The notes: a model not told the origin generated them from the sequence alone. A stretch of 43,474 bases of DNA from Prevotella sp. UBA2746 (GCA_002353555.1 DEJO01000012.1:1-43474); one strand, 5' to 3'. Numbered from the stretch's first letter, positions 31,588-40,847 are shown. Made by a program: numbers and translations.

Positions 31588-32712
31588 ATGAGATTTAACA
31601 TTTCAAGCAATGCGCTGAGCAGTCGCCTGATGAACCTTTCAAAGGTCATCAACAGCAAAAACTCACTGCCGATACTCGACAGTTTCCTCTTCGAAGTACA
31701 CAACGGACAAGCTGTAGTAACAGCTTCTGACAGCGAAAATGTCATGCAGTCGGCCTTCATCCTCGACAATTGTGAAGGCGAAGGCAACTTTGCCGTGAAC
31801 AACAAGACGATTCTCGACGCCGTCAAGGAACTGCCGGAGCAGCCGCTTACCATTGACATCAACTACGACGAGTGGAAGATGTACATCACCTATCAGAACG
31901 GTTCATACAACTTCCCCATACAGAATGCCGACGAGTTTCCGAAGGCTCAGCCCGTAAGCGACAACGCCACGACGCTGACCATCGACGCTGCTGTGCTTGC
32001 CAACAACATCACCAGGTCTATCTTTGCAACGGCTCAGGACGAGCTCCGACCCGTGATGAACGGCATCTACTTCGACTTGACGGCTGACGCACTCGCCATC
32101 GTTGCCAGCGACGGCCACAAGCTGGTGCGCAACAAGAACTATACGCTTAAGAGCGACGTGCCGGCTGCCTTCATCCTGCCCAAGAAACCAGCCAACCTGC
32201 TGAAGAACGTGCTGGCAAAGGACGGCGGTGACGTGGTGCTGAAGTTCGACGAACGCGCTGCAGAAATCAGCTTCTCGGACGGCATGCTTGCCTGCCGCCT
32301 CATCGAAGGACGCTACCCCAACTACAACAGCGTGATACCTCAGGACAACCCCAACCAGATCACCATCGACAGAAAGAGCCTGTTGGGAGCCCTGCGCCGC
32401 GTACTTCCCTTCGCCAGCGACAGCAGTCAGCTCATCCGCTTCCATGCCGAGGCTGGCATGCTGACCCTCAACGCCGAGGACATCGACTTCTCGACGAGCG
32501 CCAAGGAGACCGTCACCTGCGAATATGCAGGCATGCCCATCAGCATAGGCTTCAAGGGTTCGAGCATGGTAGAGATACTGAACAACCTGGAGAGCGACGA
32601 CGTCATCATACAGCTGGCTGACCCCTCACGCGCCGGCATCATCGTCCCTGCCGTTCAGCCCGACGATGAAGACGTGCTGATGCTCATCATGCCGATGCTG
32701 CTCAACGACTGA
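31588..32712 (+). CDS. dnaN: DNA polymerase III beta subunit (sliding clamp)
   Basis: The protein has 374 residues. It is the ring-shaped processivity clamp of the replisome. The three-domain layout is visible: MRFNISSNALSSRLMNLSKVINSKNSLPILDSF at the N-terminus, RPVMNGIYFDLTADALAIVASDGHKLV in domain 2, LIEGRYPNYNSVIP, and the C-terminal pocket ending LIMPMLLND. There is no dnaA beside it, as is usual in Bacteroidota. It heads a co-directional block of DNA and cofactor genes. Confidence 0.96.
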   Translation: MRFNISSNALSSRLMNLSKVINSKNSLPILDSFLFEVHNGQAVVTASDSENVMQSAFILDNCEGEGNFAVNNKTILDAVKELPEQPLTIDINYDEWKMYITYQNGSYNFPIQNADEFPKAQPVSDNATTLTIDAAVLANNITRSIFATAQDELRPVMNGIYFDLTADALAIVASDGHKLVRNKNYTLKSDVPAAFILPKKPANLLKNVLAKDGGDVVLKFDERAAEISFSDGMLACRLIEGRYPNYNSVIPQDNPNQITIDRKSLLGALRRVLPFASDSSQLIRFHAEAGMLTLNAEDIDFSTSAKETVTCEYAGMPISIGFKGSSMVEILNNLESDDVIIQLADPSRAGIIVPAVQPDDEDVLMLIMPMLLND

Positions 32713-32752
32713 CAGCACGCAGCGTAGTACAATAAAAACACTTCAAGAAGAA

Positions 32753-33604
32753 ATGAAACTAAACCTTACTAAGCCCCTGATTGTCTTCGACTTGGAGACA
32801 ACGGGGCTTGACCTTGTAAAAGACCGTATCATTCAGATATCATACATCAAGGTGATGCCAGACGGAAGCGAAGAGCGGGGCAACCACTTCATCAATCCGG
32901 GACGCACCATTCCGCAGGAGGTGGTTGCCATTACCGGCATCACCAACGAGCAGGTGAAGGACGCACCACTGTTCAAAGACATCGCTGCCAAGCTCTGTGA
33001 GAAATTCAAGGGTTGCGACTTTGCCGGCTTCAACTCCAACCACTTCGACATACCCTTGCTGGCTGAGGAGTTCCTGCGCGTGGGGATTGACTTCGACTTC
33101 TCACGCTGCCGGCTCATAGATGCGCAGACCATCTTCCACAAGATGGAACGACGCAACCTGGCAGCTGCCTATAAGTTCTACACAGGACGGAAGATGGAGG
33201 AAGACTTCCAGGCTCACCTTGCCGACCAGGACACCGAGGCTACCTATCTGGTCTTGCAGGGGCAACTCGACAAGTATGCACCCGGCATGCAGGAAGAAGC
33301 CGACCGCGTGCTGCACAACGACATGGACGAACTGGCAGAGATGTCGAAGATGAACAACAACGTAGACTTTGCAGGGCGCATCGTATGGAAGGAGAAGACC
33401 GACACACATGGAAAGCAGCTGACCGGAAAGGACGGCAAGCCGCTCATGGAGGAGGTGTTCAACTTCGGAAAATACAAGGGACACGCGGTAGCCGATGTGC
33501 TGCGCCGCGATCCAGGCTACTACAACTGGATGCTCAGCGGTGACTTCACCTACAACACCAAGCAGGTGCTCACACGCATCCGACTGCGCGAAGCACAGAA
33601 ATAA
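32753..33604 (+). CDS. DnaQ-like 3'-5' exonuclease
   Basis: The protein has 283 residues. It is a DEDDh exonuclease with D13 and E15 in VFDLETTG (ExoI), D99 in FNSNHFDIPLL (ExoII), and H155 and D160 in HLADQD (ExoIII). This is the fold of the polymerase III epsilon proofreading subunit. The C-terminal segment VFNFGKYKGHAVADVLRRDPGYYNWML (about 235-261) is an extra module (DUF3820-like) seen in some stand-alone exonucleases. Location right after dnaN fits proofreading or repair. Whether it is the replicative epsilon subunit cannot be decided. Confidence 0.87.
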   Translation: MKLNLTKPLIVFDLETTGLDLVKDRIIQISYIKVMPDGSEERGNHFINPGRTIPQEVVAITGITNEQVKDAPLFKDIAAKLCEKFKGCDFAGFNSNHFDIPLLAEEFLRVGIDFDFSRCRLIDAQTIFHKMERRNLAAAYKFYTGRKMEEDFQAHLADQDTEATYLVLQGQLDKYAPGMQEEADRVLHNDMDELAEMSKMNNNVDFAGRIVWKEKTDTHGKQLTGKDGKPLMEEVFNFGKYKGHAVADVLRRDPGYYNWMLSGDFTYNTKQVLTRIRLREAQK

Positions 33605-33657
33605 CCCCACTCTCTGAGGCGGCATCAGCACTCCTCATCTCACCAAACGAAACAGAA

Positions 33658-34908
33658 ATGATTGCAGGAAAGAAAATCGTACTGGGCATTACGGGCAGCA
33701 TCGCCGCATACAAGGCATGCCTGATCATCCGGGAACTCATCAAGAAGGGGGCAGAAGTACAAGTCGTCATCACCCCTGCCGGCAAGGAGTTTATCACTCC
33801 CATCACCCTCTCTGCCCTCACCCACAAGCCTGTCGTGAGCGAGTTCTTCTCACAACGCGACGGCACGTGGCACTCGCATGTAGACTTAGGACTGTGGGCA
33901 GACGCCATGCTCATCGCCCCTTGCACAGCCAGCACGCTCGGAAAGATGGCTAACGGCATTGCCGACAACATGCTGGTCACCACCTACCTGTCGATGAAGG
34001 CACCCGTCTTCATTGCTCCGGCAATGGACCTCGACATGTATCAGCACCCCACGACACAAGCCAACATGCAGCGCCTGATGTCTTTCGGCAACCATATCAT
34101 CGAACCTGCCAGCGGCTTTCTTGCCAGCGGCCTCGAAGGAAAAGGACGCATGGAGGAGCCGGCAGCCATCGTGGAGACACTCTCTCGCTTCTTCAGGGAC
34201 AGCGGCTCAGCTGGCAACTGTGAAGCCTCAACAGCCCGATGCCTGAACAGGGAGGACGGTGAAGGGACGCTCTGCGGCAAGAAAATCATGATTACCGCCG
34301 GACCTACCCACGAGAAGATAGACCCAGTACGCTTCATCGGCAACTACTCCAGCGGGAAGATGGGCTTTGCCTTGGCTGAAGAGTGCGCCAAGAGGGGTGC
34401 CGAGGTGACGCTGATAGCGGGGCCTGTGCAGCTGACATGCTCGTCTGCCATCCGCCGCATCGACGTAGAGAGTTGCCAGCAGATGTATGACGCTGCCACA
34501 AAAGCCTTTCCTGAGCAGGATGCAGCCATTCTCTGTGCTGCCGTTGCCGACTTCCGCCCTGCTGACGTGGCAGAACAGAAGATGAAGCGTGAGGGTGACG
34601 AGCTGGTGCTCAGGCTGAAACCCACGCAGGACATTGCCGCCACGCTGGGCAGGATGAAGAAGGAGGGGCAACGAATCGTGGCGTTTGCCCTGGAGACCAA
34701 CGACGAGGAAGCGAACGCACAGCACAAGCTGGTGAAGAAGAATGCTGACTTCATCGTGCTGAACTCTACGCGCATACCCGGCACCACCTTCCAGAGCGAC
34801 GACAACCAGATTACCATTATCTCTGCCGAAGGGAAGAAGGCTTTCGGCAAGAAGCCCAAGAGCGAGGTGGCATGCGACATCATCGACGAACTACAACAAC
34901 GGTTATAA
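33658..34908 (+). CDS. coaBC: Phosphopantothenoylcysteine decarboxylase/synthetase
   Basis: The protein has 416 residues and makes 4'-phosphopantetheine for CoA. The N-terminal flavin-dependent CoaC domain has GITGSIAAYKAC and H74 (WHSHVDLG). The signature usually written PxMNxxMW reads PAMDLDMYQHP (Asp124). The flap Cys position (ACG in E. coli) is Ser157 (ASGLEGKGRM). The C-terminal CoaB domain has ITAGPTHEKIDPVRFIGNYSSGKMG and AAVADFRP. The two CoaC differences may be normal for this phylum but deserve checking. The linker (about 185-205) is low in conservation. Confidence 0.93.
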   Translation: MIAGKKIVLGITGSIAAYKACLIIRELIKKGAEVQVVITPAGKEFITPITLSALTHKPVVSEFFSQRDGTWHSHVDLGLWADAMLIAPCTASTLGKMANGIADNMLVTTYLSMKAPVFIAPAMDLDMYQHPTTQANMQRLMSFGNHIIEPASGFLASGLEGKGRMEEPAAIVETLSRFFRDSGSAGNCEASTARCLNREDGEGTLCGKKIMITAGPTHEKIDPVRFIGNYSSGKMGFALAEECAKRGAEVTLIAGPVQLTCSSAIRRIDVESCQQMYDAATKAFPEQDAAILCAAVADFRPADVAEQKMKREGDELVLRLKPTQDIAATLGRMKKEGQRIVAFALETNDEEANAQHKLVKKNADFIVLNSTRIPGTTFQSDDNQITIISAEGKKAFGKKPKSEVACDIIDELQQRL

Positions 34909-34921
34909 AAAGGCGATTCAC

Positions 34922-35833
34922 ATGAAAAAGCGTTCCATCATCATCAGTTTATTGCTCCTGCTGGCAATGGCTCAACAGGCTGTGGCGCAGGAGTTGCAGG
35001 CCAAGGTCACCATCAACCGCAACCAGATACAGGGTACCGACGGATCGGTGTTTGAAAACCTGCAACAGACTCTCGAACAGTTCATCAACGAACGGCAATG
35101 GACCAACCTGCAGTTTCAGCAGAACGAACGCATCGTCTGCAACTTCAACATCACCGTGACGAAGTACGACCAGTCGAACAATACGTTCACCTGTTCAGCC
35201 CTTATACAAGCAAACCGACCTGTATACAACTCGGCATATACGACGACATTGTATAACAACACTGACCGAGACTTCGTCTTCCAGTTCGCACAGTTCGACC
35301 AACTGGAGTTCAACGAGGAGAATGTGGACAACCAGCTGACGGCACTCATCGCCTATTATGCCTACCTCATCATAGGACTCGACCTGGACAGCTTCTCGCC
35401 GATGGGCGGAGAGGACGTGCTGCAACGCTGCATGAACCTCGCCAACAATGCGCAGAACCTGAACTATCCGGGCTGGAAAGCGTTCGACAGCGACCGCAAC
35501 CGATTTGCCATCATCAACGAATACCTCGACGGAGCGATGCAACCGTTCCGCCAGTTACAGTACGACTACTACAGGACGGGGCTCGACGAGATGGCAAACA
35601 ACGCTGAACGGGGACGTACCAACATCACGACGGCACTGGAAAAGGGCCTGAAGAAAGCCCATGAAGACCGTCCGCTGAGCGCACTGCCACAGATATGGAC
35701 GGACTACAAGAAGGACGAACTCGCCAACATCTACAAAGGCAAGGGCACACAGAAAGAGAAGGAGAGCGTCTACGAAATACTCTTCGGCATCAATGCCAGC
35801 CAGAATACCGCATGGGATAAAATCAAACAGTAA
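34922..35833 (+). CDS. DUF4835 / PorD-like exported protein
   Basis: The protein has 303 residues with a signal peptide (MKKRSIIISLLLLLAMAQQAVAQ). ELQAKVTINRNQIQGTDGSVFENLQQTLEQFINERQWT and later NVDNQLTALIAYYAYLIIGLDLDSFSPMGGEDVLQ are the DUF4835 hallmark. Proteins of this family have been named PorD in connection with type IX secretion, but a mechanistic role is unclear. The position between coaBC and recN is, from memory, conserved in Bacteroidota. recN starts 1 bp after its stop. Confidence 0.85.
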   Translation: MKKRSIIISLLLLLAMAQQAVAQELQAKVTINRNQIQGTDGSVFENLQQTLEQFINERQWTNLQFQQNERIVCNFNITVTKYDQSNNTFTCSALIQANRPVYNSAYTTTLYNNTDRDFVFQFAQFDQLEFNEENVDNQLTALIAYYAYLIIGLDLDSFSPMGGEDVLQRCMNLANNAQNLNYPGWKAFDSDRNRFAIINEYLDGAMQPFRQLQYDYYRTGLDEMANNAERGRTNITTALEKGLKKAHEDRPLSALPQIWTDYKKDELANIYKGKGTQKEKESVYEILFGINASQNTAWDKIKQ

Positions 35834-35834
35834 C

Positions 35835-37499
35835 ATGCTTAAAAGACTATTCATACGCAACTTTACGCTGATTGAAGAGCTGGACATCACGTTTCAGCCG
35901 GGATTCTCGGTCATTACGGGCGAAACGGGGGCAGGAAAGAGCATCATACTCGGTGCCATCGGACTGCTGCTGGGACAACGTGCCGACTCGAAAAGCATCA
36001 AGAGCGGAGCTGCGAAATGCACGATAGAGGCTGAATTCGACATCAGCCGCTACAACTTCCAACCCTTCTTCGAGGAAAACGACATCGACTACGATGCCGA
36101 GGCGTGCATCCTGAGGCGCGAACTGACGGCTACTGGTAAGTCACGTGCCTTCATCAACGACACGCCGGTGCAGCTCTCGCTGATGCGGACGCTGGGCGAA
36201 CAGCTGGTAGACATACACTCACAGCACCAGAATCTGCTGCTACAGAAAGAGGACTTCCAGCTGAACGTGGTGGACATCATCGCACAGGATGGCGACCAGA
36301 TGGCAGACTATCGGAAGGAATACCTGCTCTACTGTCGGAAGAAGGACGAACTGGAACAGCTGAGAGATGACATCGAAAGGAGTCAGCGCGACGAAGAATA
36401 CATCCGCTTCCAGCTTCATGAACTGGAAAATGCGGCTCTTGAAGAGGGCTTGCAAGAACAGCTTGAACAGGAAAGCAGTACACTTTCCCATGCTGAAGAC
36501 ATCAAGTCGGCGCTCTTTGAGGCTGACCAGCTGCTCAATGGTGACGAGAGGAATGCGGTAGCAAGTATCAGGTCGGCAGCACAGTCACTTCGCAACATTG
36601 CCGAGGTTTTCCCCGCCGCTAAGGAACTGGCTGAGCGTCTTGACGAAACGCACGTCGAATTGAAGGATATTGCACAGGAAGTTAGCGGACAGGTTGACGT
36701 AATTGACTTCGACCCGGCACGCCTCGATACCATCAACTCACGTCTGGATGCCATCTATGCACTGCAACAGAAGTTCCACGTTCAGACCGTGAAGGAACTA
36801 ATTGACATTCAGAGTAATTTTAAAAGTCAGTTAAACCATATCGAGAACATCGACGAAGCACTGAGCGAACTGCAAGAAGTGGTCAGCCGACAACTTGGTA
36901 TCTGTACGAAAAAAGCTGATAAACTAACCCAACAGCGCACGAAGGCGGCACGCAAGATTGAAGAGGAGATGCAGCAGAGACTCATCCCGCTCGGCATACC
37001 CAACGTACGCTTTGCCGTCAGCATCACCTCTTCGGCAACGTCGCTCACCGCCACAGGTGCCGACAAGGTGCAGTTCCTCTTCAGTGCCAACACAAGCACC
37101 CCCATGCAGCCCGTTGCCCAAGTCGCTTCTGGCGGCGAGATTGCACGCGTCATGCTGGCACTGAAAGCCATGATCAGCGGGGCGGTGAAGCTGCCTACCA
37201 TCATCTTCGACGAGATAGACACGGGTGTCAGCGGAAAGACAGCGCAGAAGATGGCGCTCATCATGCAGGAGATGGGCAACAACAACCGACAGGTCATCTC
37301 CATCACACACCTGCCCCAGATTGCAGCTCTCGGTATGAACCACTACAAGGTGTACAAGGAAGAGGGCGCGGAGGGCACCGTCAGCCACATGCAACAGCTC
37401 GACGACGAAGCGCGCATACGCGAAATCGCCCAGATGCTATCAGGCGACAACATCACCGATGCCGCCATCAACAATGCCAAAGAACTATTGAACACATGA
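35835..37499 (+). CDS. recN: DNA repair protein RecN
   Basis: The protein has 554 residues from the ATG at 35835 (MLKRLFIRNFTLIEELDITF); an earlier in-frame ATG lies in the upstream gene. It is an SMC-like ATPase that acts at double-strand breaks. Walker A is GETGAGKS (29-36). Long coiled-coil regions run through the middle (about 150-360), and VASGGEIARVMLALKAM (signature), TIIFDEIDTGVSG (Walker B) and VISITHLPQIAAL are at the C-terminus. Its stop overlaps the start of the next gene (ATGA). Confidence 0.96.
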   Translation: MLKRLFIRNFTLIEELDITFQPGFSVITGETGAGKSIILGAIGLLLGQRADSKSIKSGAAKCTIEAEFDISRYNFQPFFEENDIDYDAEACILRRELTATGKSRAFINDTPVQLSLMRTLGEQLVDIHSQHQNLLLQKEDFQLNVVDIIAQDGDQMADYRKEYLLYCRKKDELEQLRDDIERSQRDEEYIRFQLHELENAALEEGLQEQLEQESSTLSHAEDIKSALFEADQLLNGDERNAVASIRSAAQSLRNIAEVFPAAKELAERLDETHVELKDIAQEVSGQVDVIDFDPARLDTINSRLDAIYALQQKFHVQTVKELIDIQSNFKSQLNHIENIDEALSELQEVVSRQLGICTKKADKLTQQRTKAARKIEEEMQQRLIPLGIPNVRFAVSITSSATSLTATGADKVQFLFSANTSTPMQPVAQVASGGEIARVMLALKAMISGAVKLPTIIFDEIDTGVSGKTAQKMALIMQEMGNNNRQVISITHLPQIAALGMNHYKVYKEEGAEGTVSHMQQLDDEARIREIAQMLSGDNITDAAINNAKELLNT

Positions 37500-39133
37500 A
37501 AAAGACCATTATCCTGATTCTCGTTACCCTGCTTGCCATGCCACGACTGATGGCACAGAGCGCGGCGGTCAAGAAGGTGGCAGAGGCTGCCTTCACGCTC
37601 ACCACTTTCAAGAACGACGGGAGCATCGTAGGAACAGCAAGCGGAGTCTTTATCGACGGTAACGGAACTGCCGTCAGTCCGTGGAAGCCTTTCGAGGGTG
37701 CCGACTATGCCGTCGTCATCGATGCCAAGGGGCGTCGCCATCAAGTTGATGCCATCTATGGAGCCAACGAAATCTACGACCTCGCCAAGTTCTGCATCGC
37801 CGACAAGTCGCCAGCCTTCGCCAAGGCAACCACAAGCCGACTGGCAGCAGGCAGCCGTGCGTGGCTCATCCCCAACAAGCAGAGCGACAGCCCACAGCCG
37901 GCAACCGTCAAGACCGTCGAGACGTTCATGAACCGCTATGCCTACTATGTCGTTGAGGTGGCGTCATCGCGCCCGTCCGATATGTCGATGTATGAAGGCT
38001 GCCCCGTCGCAACCCCTGACGGCACGCTGCTCGGTCTGTATCATGTCAGCACCAGCAACCAGAGCGTCACCGATGCTCACTTTGCCGAAGTGCTGATGCC
38101 CGACGGCATGACGCAAAACCAGCCCACCCTGCGGCAGACAGCCATCAGGACGGCACTCCCCGCCAAGCTCTCCGATGCGCGACTGGCTATGATGTTTGCC
38201 GGTGAGCGTGGCGGCGCCAACTACCGGAAGACGGTCGACGAGTTCGTCAGCATGTTCCCCAAGCAGAACGACGGCTACTACGCGCGCGCCCTGCTCTCAC
38301 TGAACGACAGCAACATCACCGCTGCCGAAGCCGACATGAAGACTGCCGTCAGGGAAGCCGACGACAAGGCTGAAGCCCACTACAACTACTCGCGCATCCT
38401 CGCCATGACGGGAAAGTACGACCAGGCCATCAGCGAGGCCAAGGCTGCCTACGCTGTCTCGCCCCTGCCGGTCTATCAGGAGCAGGAGGCATCCATCCTC
38501 TTCGACCAAGGCAAATACCAGCAAGCATACGACATGTTCATCAGCCTCACCCGCACCGACATGCACAAGGCTGACCTATACTACAAGGCGATGCGCTCAC
38601 GACAGCAGCTGGGCGGCACGGACGACGAACTGCTGGCACTCCTTGACTCGGCAGTGGAAGCCTGCGACACCCCCTACACCAGCATGGCAGCACCCTACTT
38701 CCTCGCCCGCGGAGTGCAACACGACAAGATGAAGCAATACCGCAAGGCTATGAGTGACCTCTACACCTACGAAGCTCTGGCAGTCGGACAGGTCGGCGCC
38801 GCCTTCTACCACCTGCGCGCGCAGAGCGAGGCACGCGGTCGCATCTACCAGCCTGCTCTCGACGACTATGCACGTGCCATCGTCCTCGACCCCAAGAACC
38901 TGCTCTACTGGGCTGAACTCGCCTCGCTCACACTCAAGGTGGGCGAAAAGGAGAATGCCGCCAAAGCTGCACAACGGTGCATAGAACTGGATCCCTCCTA
39001 CCCCGATGCCTACCTCATCCTCGGCATCGTACAGGCTGAGACGGGAAAGAAGGCAGAGGGCATCCGGAACATCGAGAAAGCCAAGGAACTGGGCAATGCA
39101 CAAGCCGACAGCTTCCTAAAAAAATACAAATAA
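37496..39133 (+). CDS. Exported TPR protein with inactive trypsin-like domain
   Basis: The protein has 545 residues with a signal peptide (MKKTIILILVTLLAMPRLMAQ). Residues about 25-215 resemble a trypsin/HtrA-like fold (GTASGVFIDGNGTAVSPWKPFEGADYAVVI; YDLAKFCI; MYEGCPVATPDGTLLGLYHV). The catalytic His position (usually in TNxHV) reads SPWKPF, and the GNSGGP serine motif reads YEGCPV, so it is probably a pseudoprotease. Residues about 240-545 are TPR-like helices (AEAHYNYSRILAMTGKYDQAISEAKAAYAVSP; AAKAAQRCIELDPSYPDAYLILGIVQAETGK). It may be a scaffold or substrate-binding protein in the periplasm (inference). Overlaps recN by 4 nt. Confidence 0.8.
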   Translation: MKKTIILILVTLLAMPRLMAQSAAVKKVAEAAFTLTTFKNDGSIVGTASGVFIDGNGTAVSPWKPFEGADYAVVIDAKGRRHQVDAIYGANEIYDLAKFCIADKSPAFAKATTSRLAAGSRAWLIPNKQSDSPQPATVKTVETFMNRYAYYVVEVASSRPSDMSMYEGCPVATPDGTLLGLYHVSTSNQSVTDAHFAEVLMPDGMTQNQPTLRQTAIRTALPAKLSDARLAMMFAGERGGANYRKTVDEFVSMFPKQNDGYYARALLSLNDSNITAAEADMKTAVREADDKAEAHYNYSRILAMTGKYDQAISEAKAAYAVSPLPVYQEQEASILFDQGKYQQAYDMFISLTRTDMHKADLYYKAMRSRQQLGGTDDELLALLDSAVEACDTPYTSMAAPYFLARGVQHDKMKQYRKAMSDLYTYEALAVGQVGAAFYHLRAQSEARGRIYQPALDDYARAIVLDPKNLLYWAELASLTLKVGEKENAAKAAQRCIELDPSYPDAYLILGIVQAETGKKAEGIRNIEKAKELGNAQADSFLKKYK

Positions 39134-39215
39134 GGGCACAAAGACGCTGCAAAGCGGCACGAAAAAAGTGAACGACACATCTGGAACACACGATTTTCAT
39201 GCCTTATTTGCAAAT

Positions 39216-39249
39216 AATTGTCAATTATCAATTGCCAATTATCAATTAT
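39216..39249. repeat. AATTATCAATT repeat upstream of tRNA-Arg
   Basis: AATTGTCAATTATCAATT (39216-39233) then GCCAATTATCAATTATT. It shares the 18-mer with the hisA upstream repeat and overlaps the tRNA promoter. Confidence 0.8.
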
Positions 39250-39262
39250 TTTGTACCTTTGC
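39232..39262 (+). promoter_or_regulatory. tRNA-Arg promoter
   Basis: TTG (39232-39234), 19 bp, TACCTTTGC (39254-39262). The -33 element lies in the AATT repeat. Confidence 0.7.
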
Positions 39263-39311
39263 ACCCGATTTCAACAACGTGCAGGCATGCACACACCGAA
39301 ATCTCATCAAC

Positions 39312-39386
39312 GGTTCCGTAGCTCAGTTGGATTAGAGCAACTGCCTTCTAAGCAGTAGGTCTTGGGTTCGAACCCCAACGGAATCA
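39312..39386 (+). tRNA. tRNA-Arg (anticodon TCT)
   Basis: A 75-nt cloverleaf. Acceptor GGTTCCG pairs with CGGAATC, the D-arm is GCTC/GAGC, the anticodon stem is ACTGC/GCAGT with loop CTTCTAA (anticodon TCT), the variable loop is AGGTC, and the T-arm is TTGGG/CCCAA with loop TTCGAAC. The discriminator is A, and CCA is not encoded. An integrase gene begins 270 bp downstream, so its 3' end is a likely attachment site. Confidence 0.96.
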
Positions 39387-39395
39387 CGAGAGATA

Positions 39396-39433
39396 AAAAC
39401 GAGAGCAATCTGACATCGCTCTCGTTTTCTCTT
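39396..39433 (+). terminator. Intrinsic terminator after tRNA-Arg
   Basis: AAAACGAGAGC (39396-39406) pairs with GCTCTCGTTTT (39418-39428), an 11-bp stem, followed by CTCTT. Confidence 0.85.
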
Positions 39434-39522
39434 CTCCCCCTAGGAATTAAGCCTAAACGTTCACATTTCCAGTTATTTACGAGGTGTTAAAATGAAAGTT
39501 TAACATTGCAGCCGATTGGAAA

Positions 39523-39600
39523 TGGTTGGACGTCGTTGGACATCATTGGACAAATGCGATACCAAAAGTGCGATACCACTTCGCAAAATGCGATACCACT
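39523..39600. repeat. Clustered direct repeats before the integrase gene
   Basis: TTGGAC occurs three times at a 10-bp period (39525-39550). TGCGATACCA occurs three times (starting 39555, 39569 and 39589). Such clusters next to an integrase are typical of arm-type recombinase or excisionase binding sites; the assignment is inference. Confidence 0.65.
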
Positions 39601-39655
39601 TTTCCAATTCCACCTATTCACCACATCCTTTCGACTGCGCAAAAAACCGAAAAAG

Positions 39656-40810
39656 ATGAAAAGTCCAAAGGTTTATGTCGTATTTGACAGGAAGCATGTA
39701 GCCAGCAAGAAAGGTACTGGTAAGTTAGAGATCTGCGTTTATTTCAGCAGGCAAGTCCGCAAGTTCATCACTGTAGGCAAAGCCACCATCTATGACTGGG
39801 AGAGCAAAGCGCAAGCAGCTGATGTATTAGAGAAAATCGAAGAGTGTAACAAAATACTTTCAGTCATGGAAGTGTTTGGAGAAGAGATGATCCCAGCCAA
39901 CTTCGATTCTCACTACCTGCGCATGGAGAAGAAGGAAAAGCCCGAAGTACAGAAAAAGAATATGTACAACGGCACCGATTTATCCATGAGTTTTACAGGA
40001 TGGGTAGAGAAATATATTCAGTCAGAGGATATTCGCATCGGCACAAGAAAACACAAGCAGTGTGTCGTCGATGCCATCCGTCGCTTCGGTCAACTTGAAA
40101 CGCTTGCCGACCTCACTACAGCCAACATCATGGCTTTCGACCACTGGCTTCGTGACGGCACCCGTACCGATGTCACCATCTACGGCTATCACAAGAACGT
40201 AAAGTGTTACACGAAGCAGTTGCGCATGGCAGACATGATTCCTTACGACCCTTACAACAAAGTGAAGATTAAGCGTGGCAAGTGTAAGGAACGCCAGCCC
40301 TTATCCGAGAAGGAACTGAAGAAGATGCGTGATGCCATATTTGACGGAAAGATGGAACGTGTACGCGACCTCTTTATCTTCGCTGCCTACACCGGCTTGG
40401 CATTCTGTGACACGCAACTTTTCGACTTCGCTACGATGACAGAGAAGGTAGGCAAGATGTTCTACATCAACGGAGAGCGATTGAAGACCGGCAGCACCTT
40501 CTTCACCCCCATCCTCCAGCCTGCCATGGAGGTATTGGAGAAGTACAGCTACCAGTTGCCGAAGATCAGCAATCAGAAAGCCAACGACTATCTGCATCTG
40601 ATACAGGAGAAATTGAACATCAACAAGAACCTGACGTTCCATGTCGCCCGTCACTCCTTTGCTACTTTAGCACTGGCACATGACGTACCTATAGAGAATG
40701 TAGCCCGTATGTTAGGGCATCAGGATGTGAAGACCACCCAAATCTACGCCAAGGTTCTCCACTCTACCATTGAGCGCCATTCCATAGCCCTCAGCAAGAG
40801 CATCCTATAA
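39656..40810 (+). CDS. Tyrosine recombinase/integrase (prophage)
   Basis: The protein has 384 residues from the ATG at 39656 (MKSPKVYVVFDRKHVASKKGTG). The longer frame from 39506 would translate the repeat cluster. It has an N-terminal arm-binding domain (VYFSRQVRKFITVGKATIYDWESKAQ), a SAM-like core-binding domain (MSFTGWVEKYI) and a catalytic domain. Visible catalytic features are Lys in ERLKTGSTF, HVARHSFAT (H-x-x-R), LGHQDVKTT and the nucleophile Tyr in TQIYAKV. The first catalytic Arg position reads FAAYTGLAFCD with no Arg, as in many Bacteroidota integrases. Position beside tRNA-Arg implies site-specific integration there. Confidence 0.92.
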   Translation: MKSPKVYVVFDRKHVASKKGTGKLEICVYFSRQVRKFITVGKATIYDWESKAQAADVLEKIEECNKILSVMEVFGEEMIPANFDSHYLRMEKKEKPEVQKKNMYNGTDLSMSFTGWVEKYIQSEDIRIGTRKHKQCVVDAIRRFGQLETLADLTTANIMAFDHWLRDGTRTDVTIYGYHKNVKCYTKQLRMADMIPYDPYNKVKIKRGKCKERQPLSEKELKKMRDAIFDGKMERVRDLFIFAAYTGLAFCDTQLFDFATMTEKVGKMFYINGERLKTGSTFFTPILQPAMEVLEKYSYQLPKISNQKANDYLHLIQEKLNINKNLTFHVARHSFATLALAHDVPIENVARMLGHQDVKTTQIYAKVLHSTIERHSIALSKSIL

Positions 40811-40847
40811 TATATAATAAGGTATAGGGGTGTCCTACGCCTGCGAG

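Noticed and set aside
39506..39655. N-terminal extension of the integrase from 39506
   Set aside because: It would translate the direct-repeat cluster, and the Met at 39656 gives a normal integrase N-terminus.
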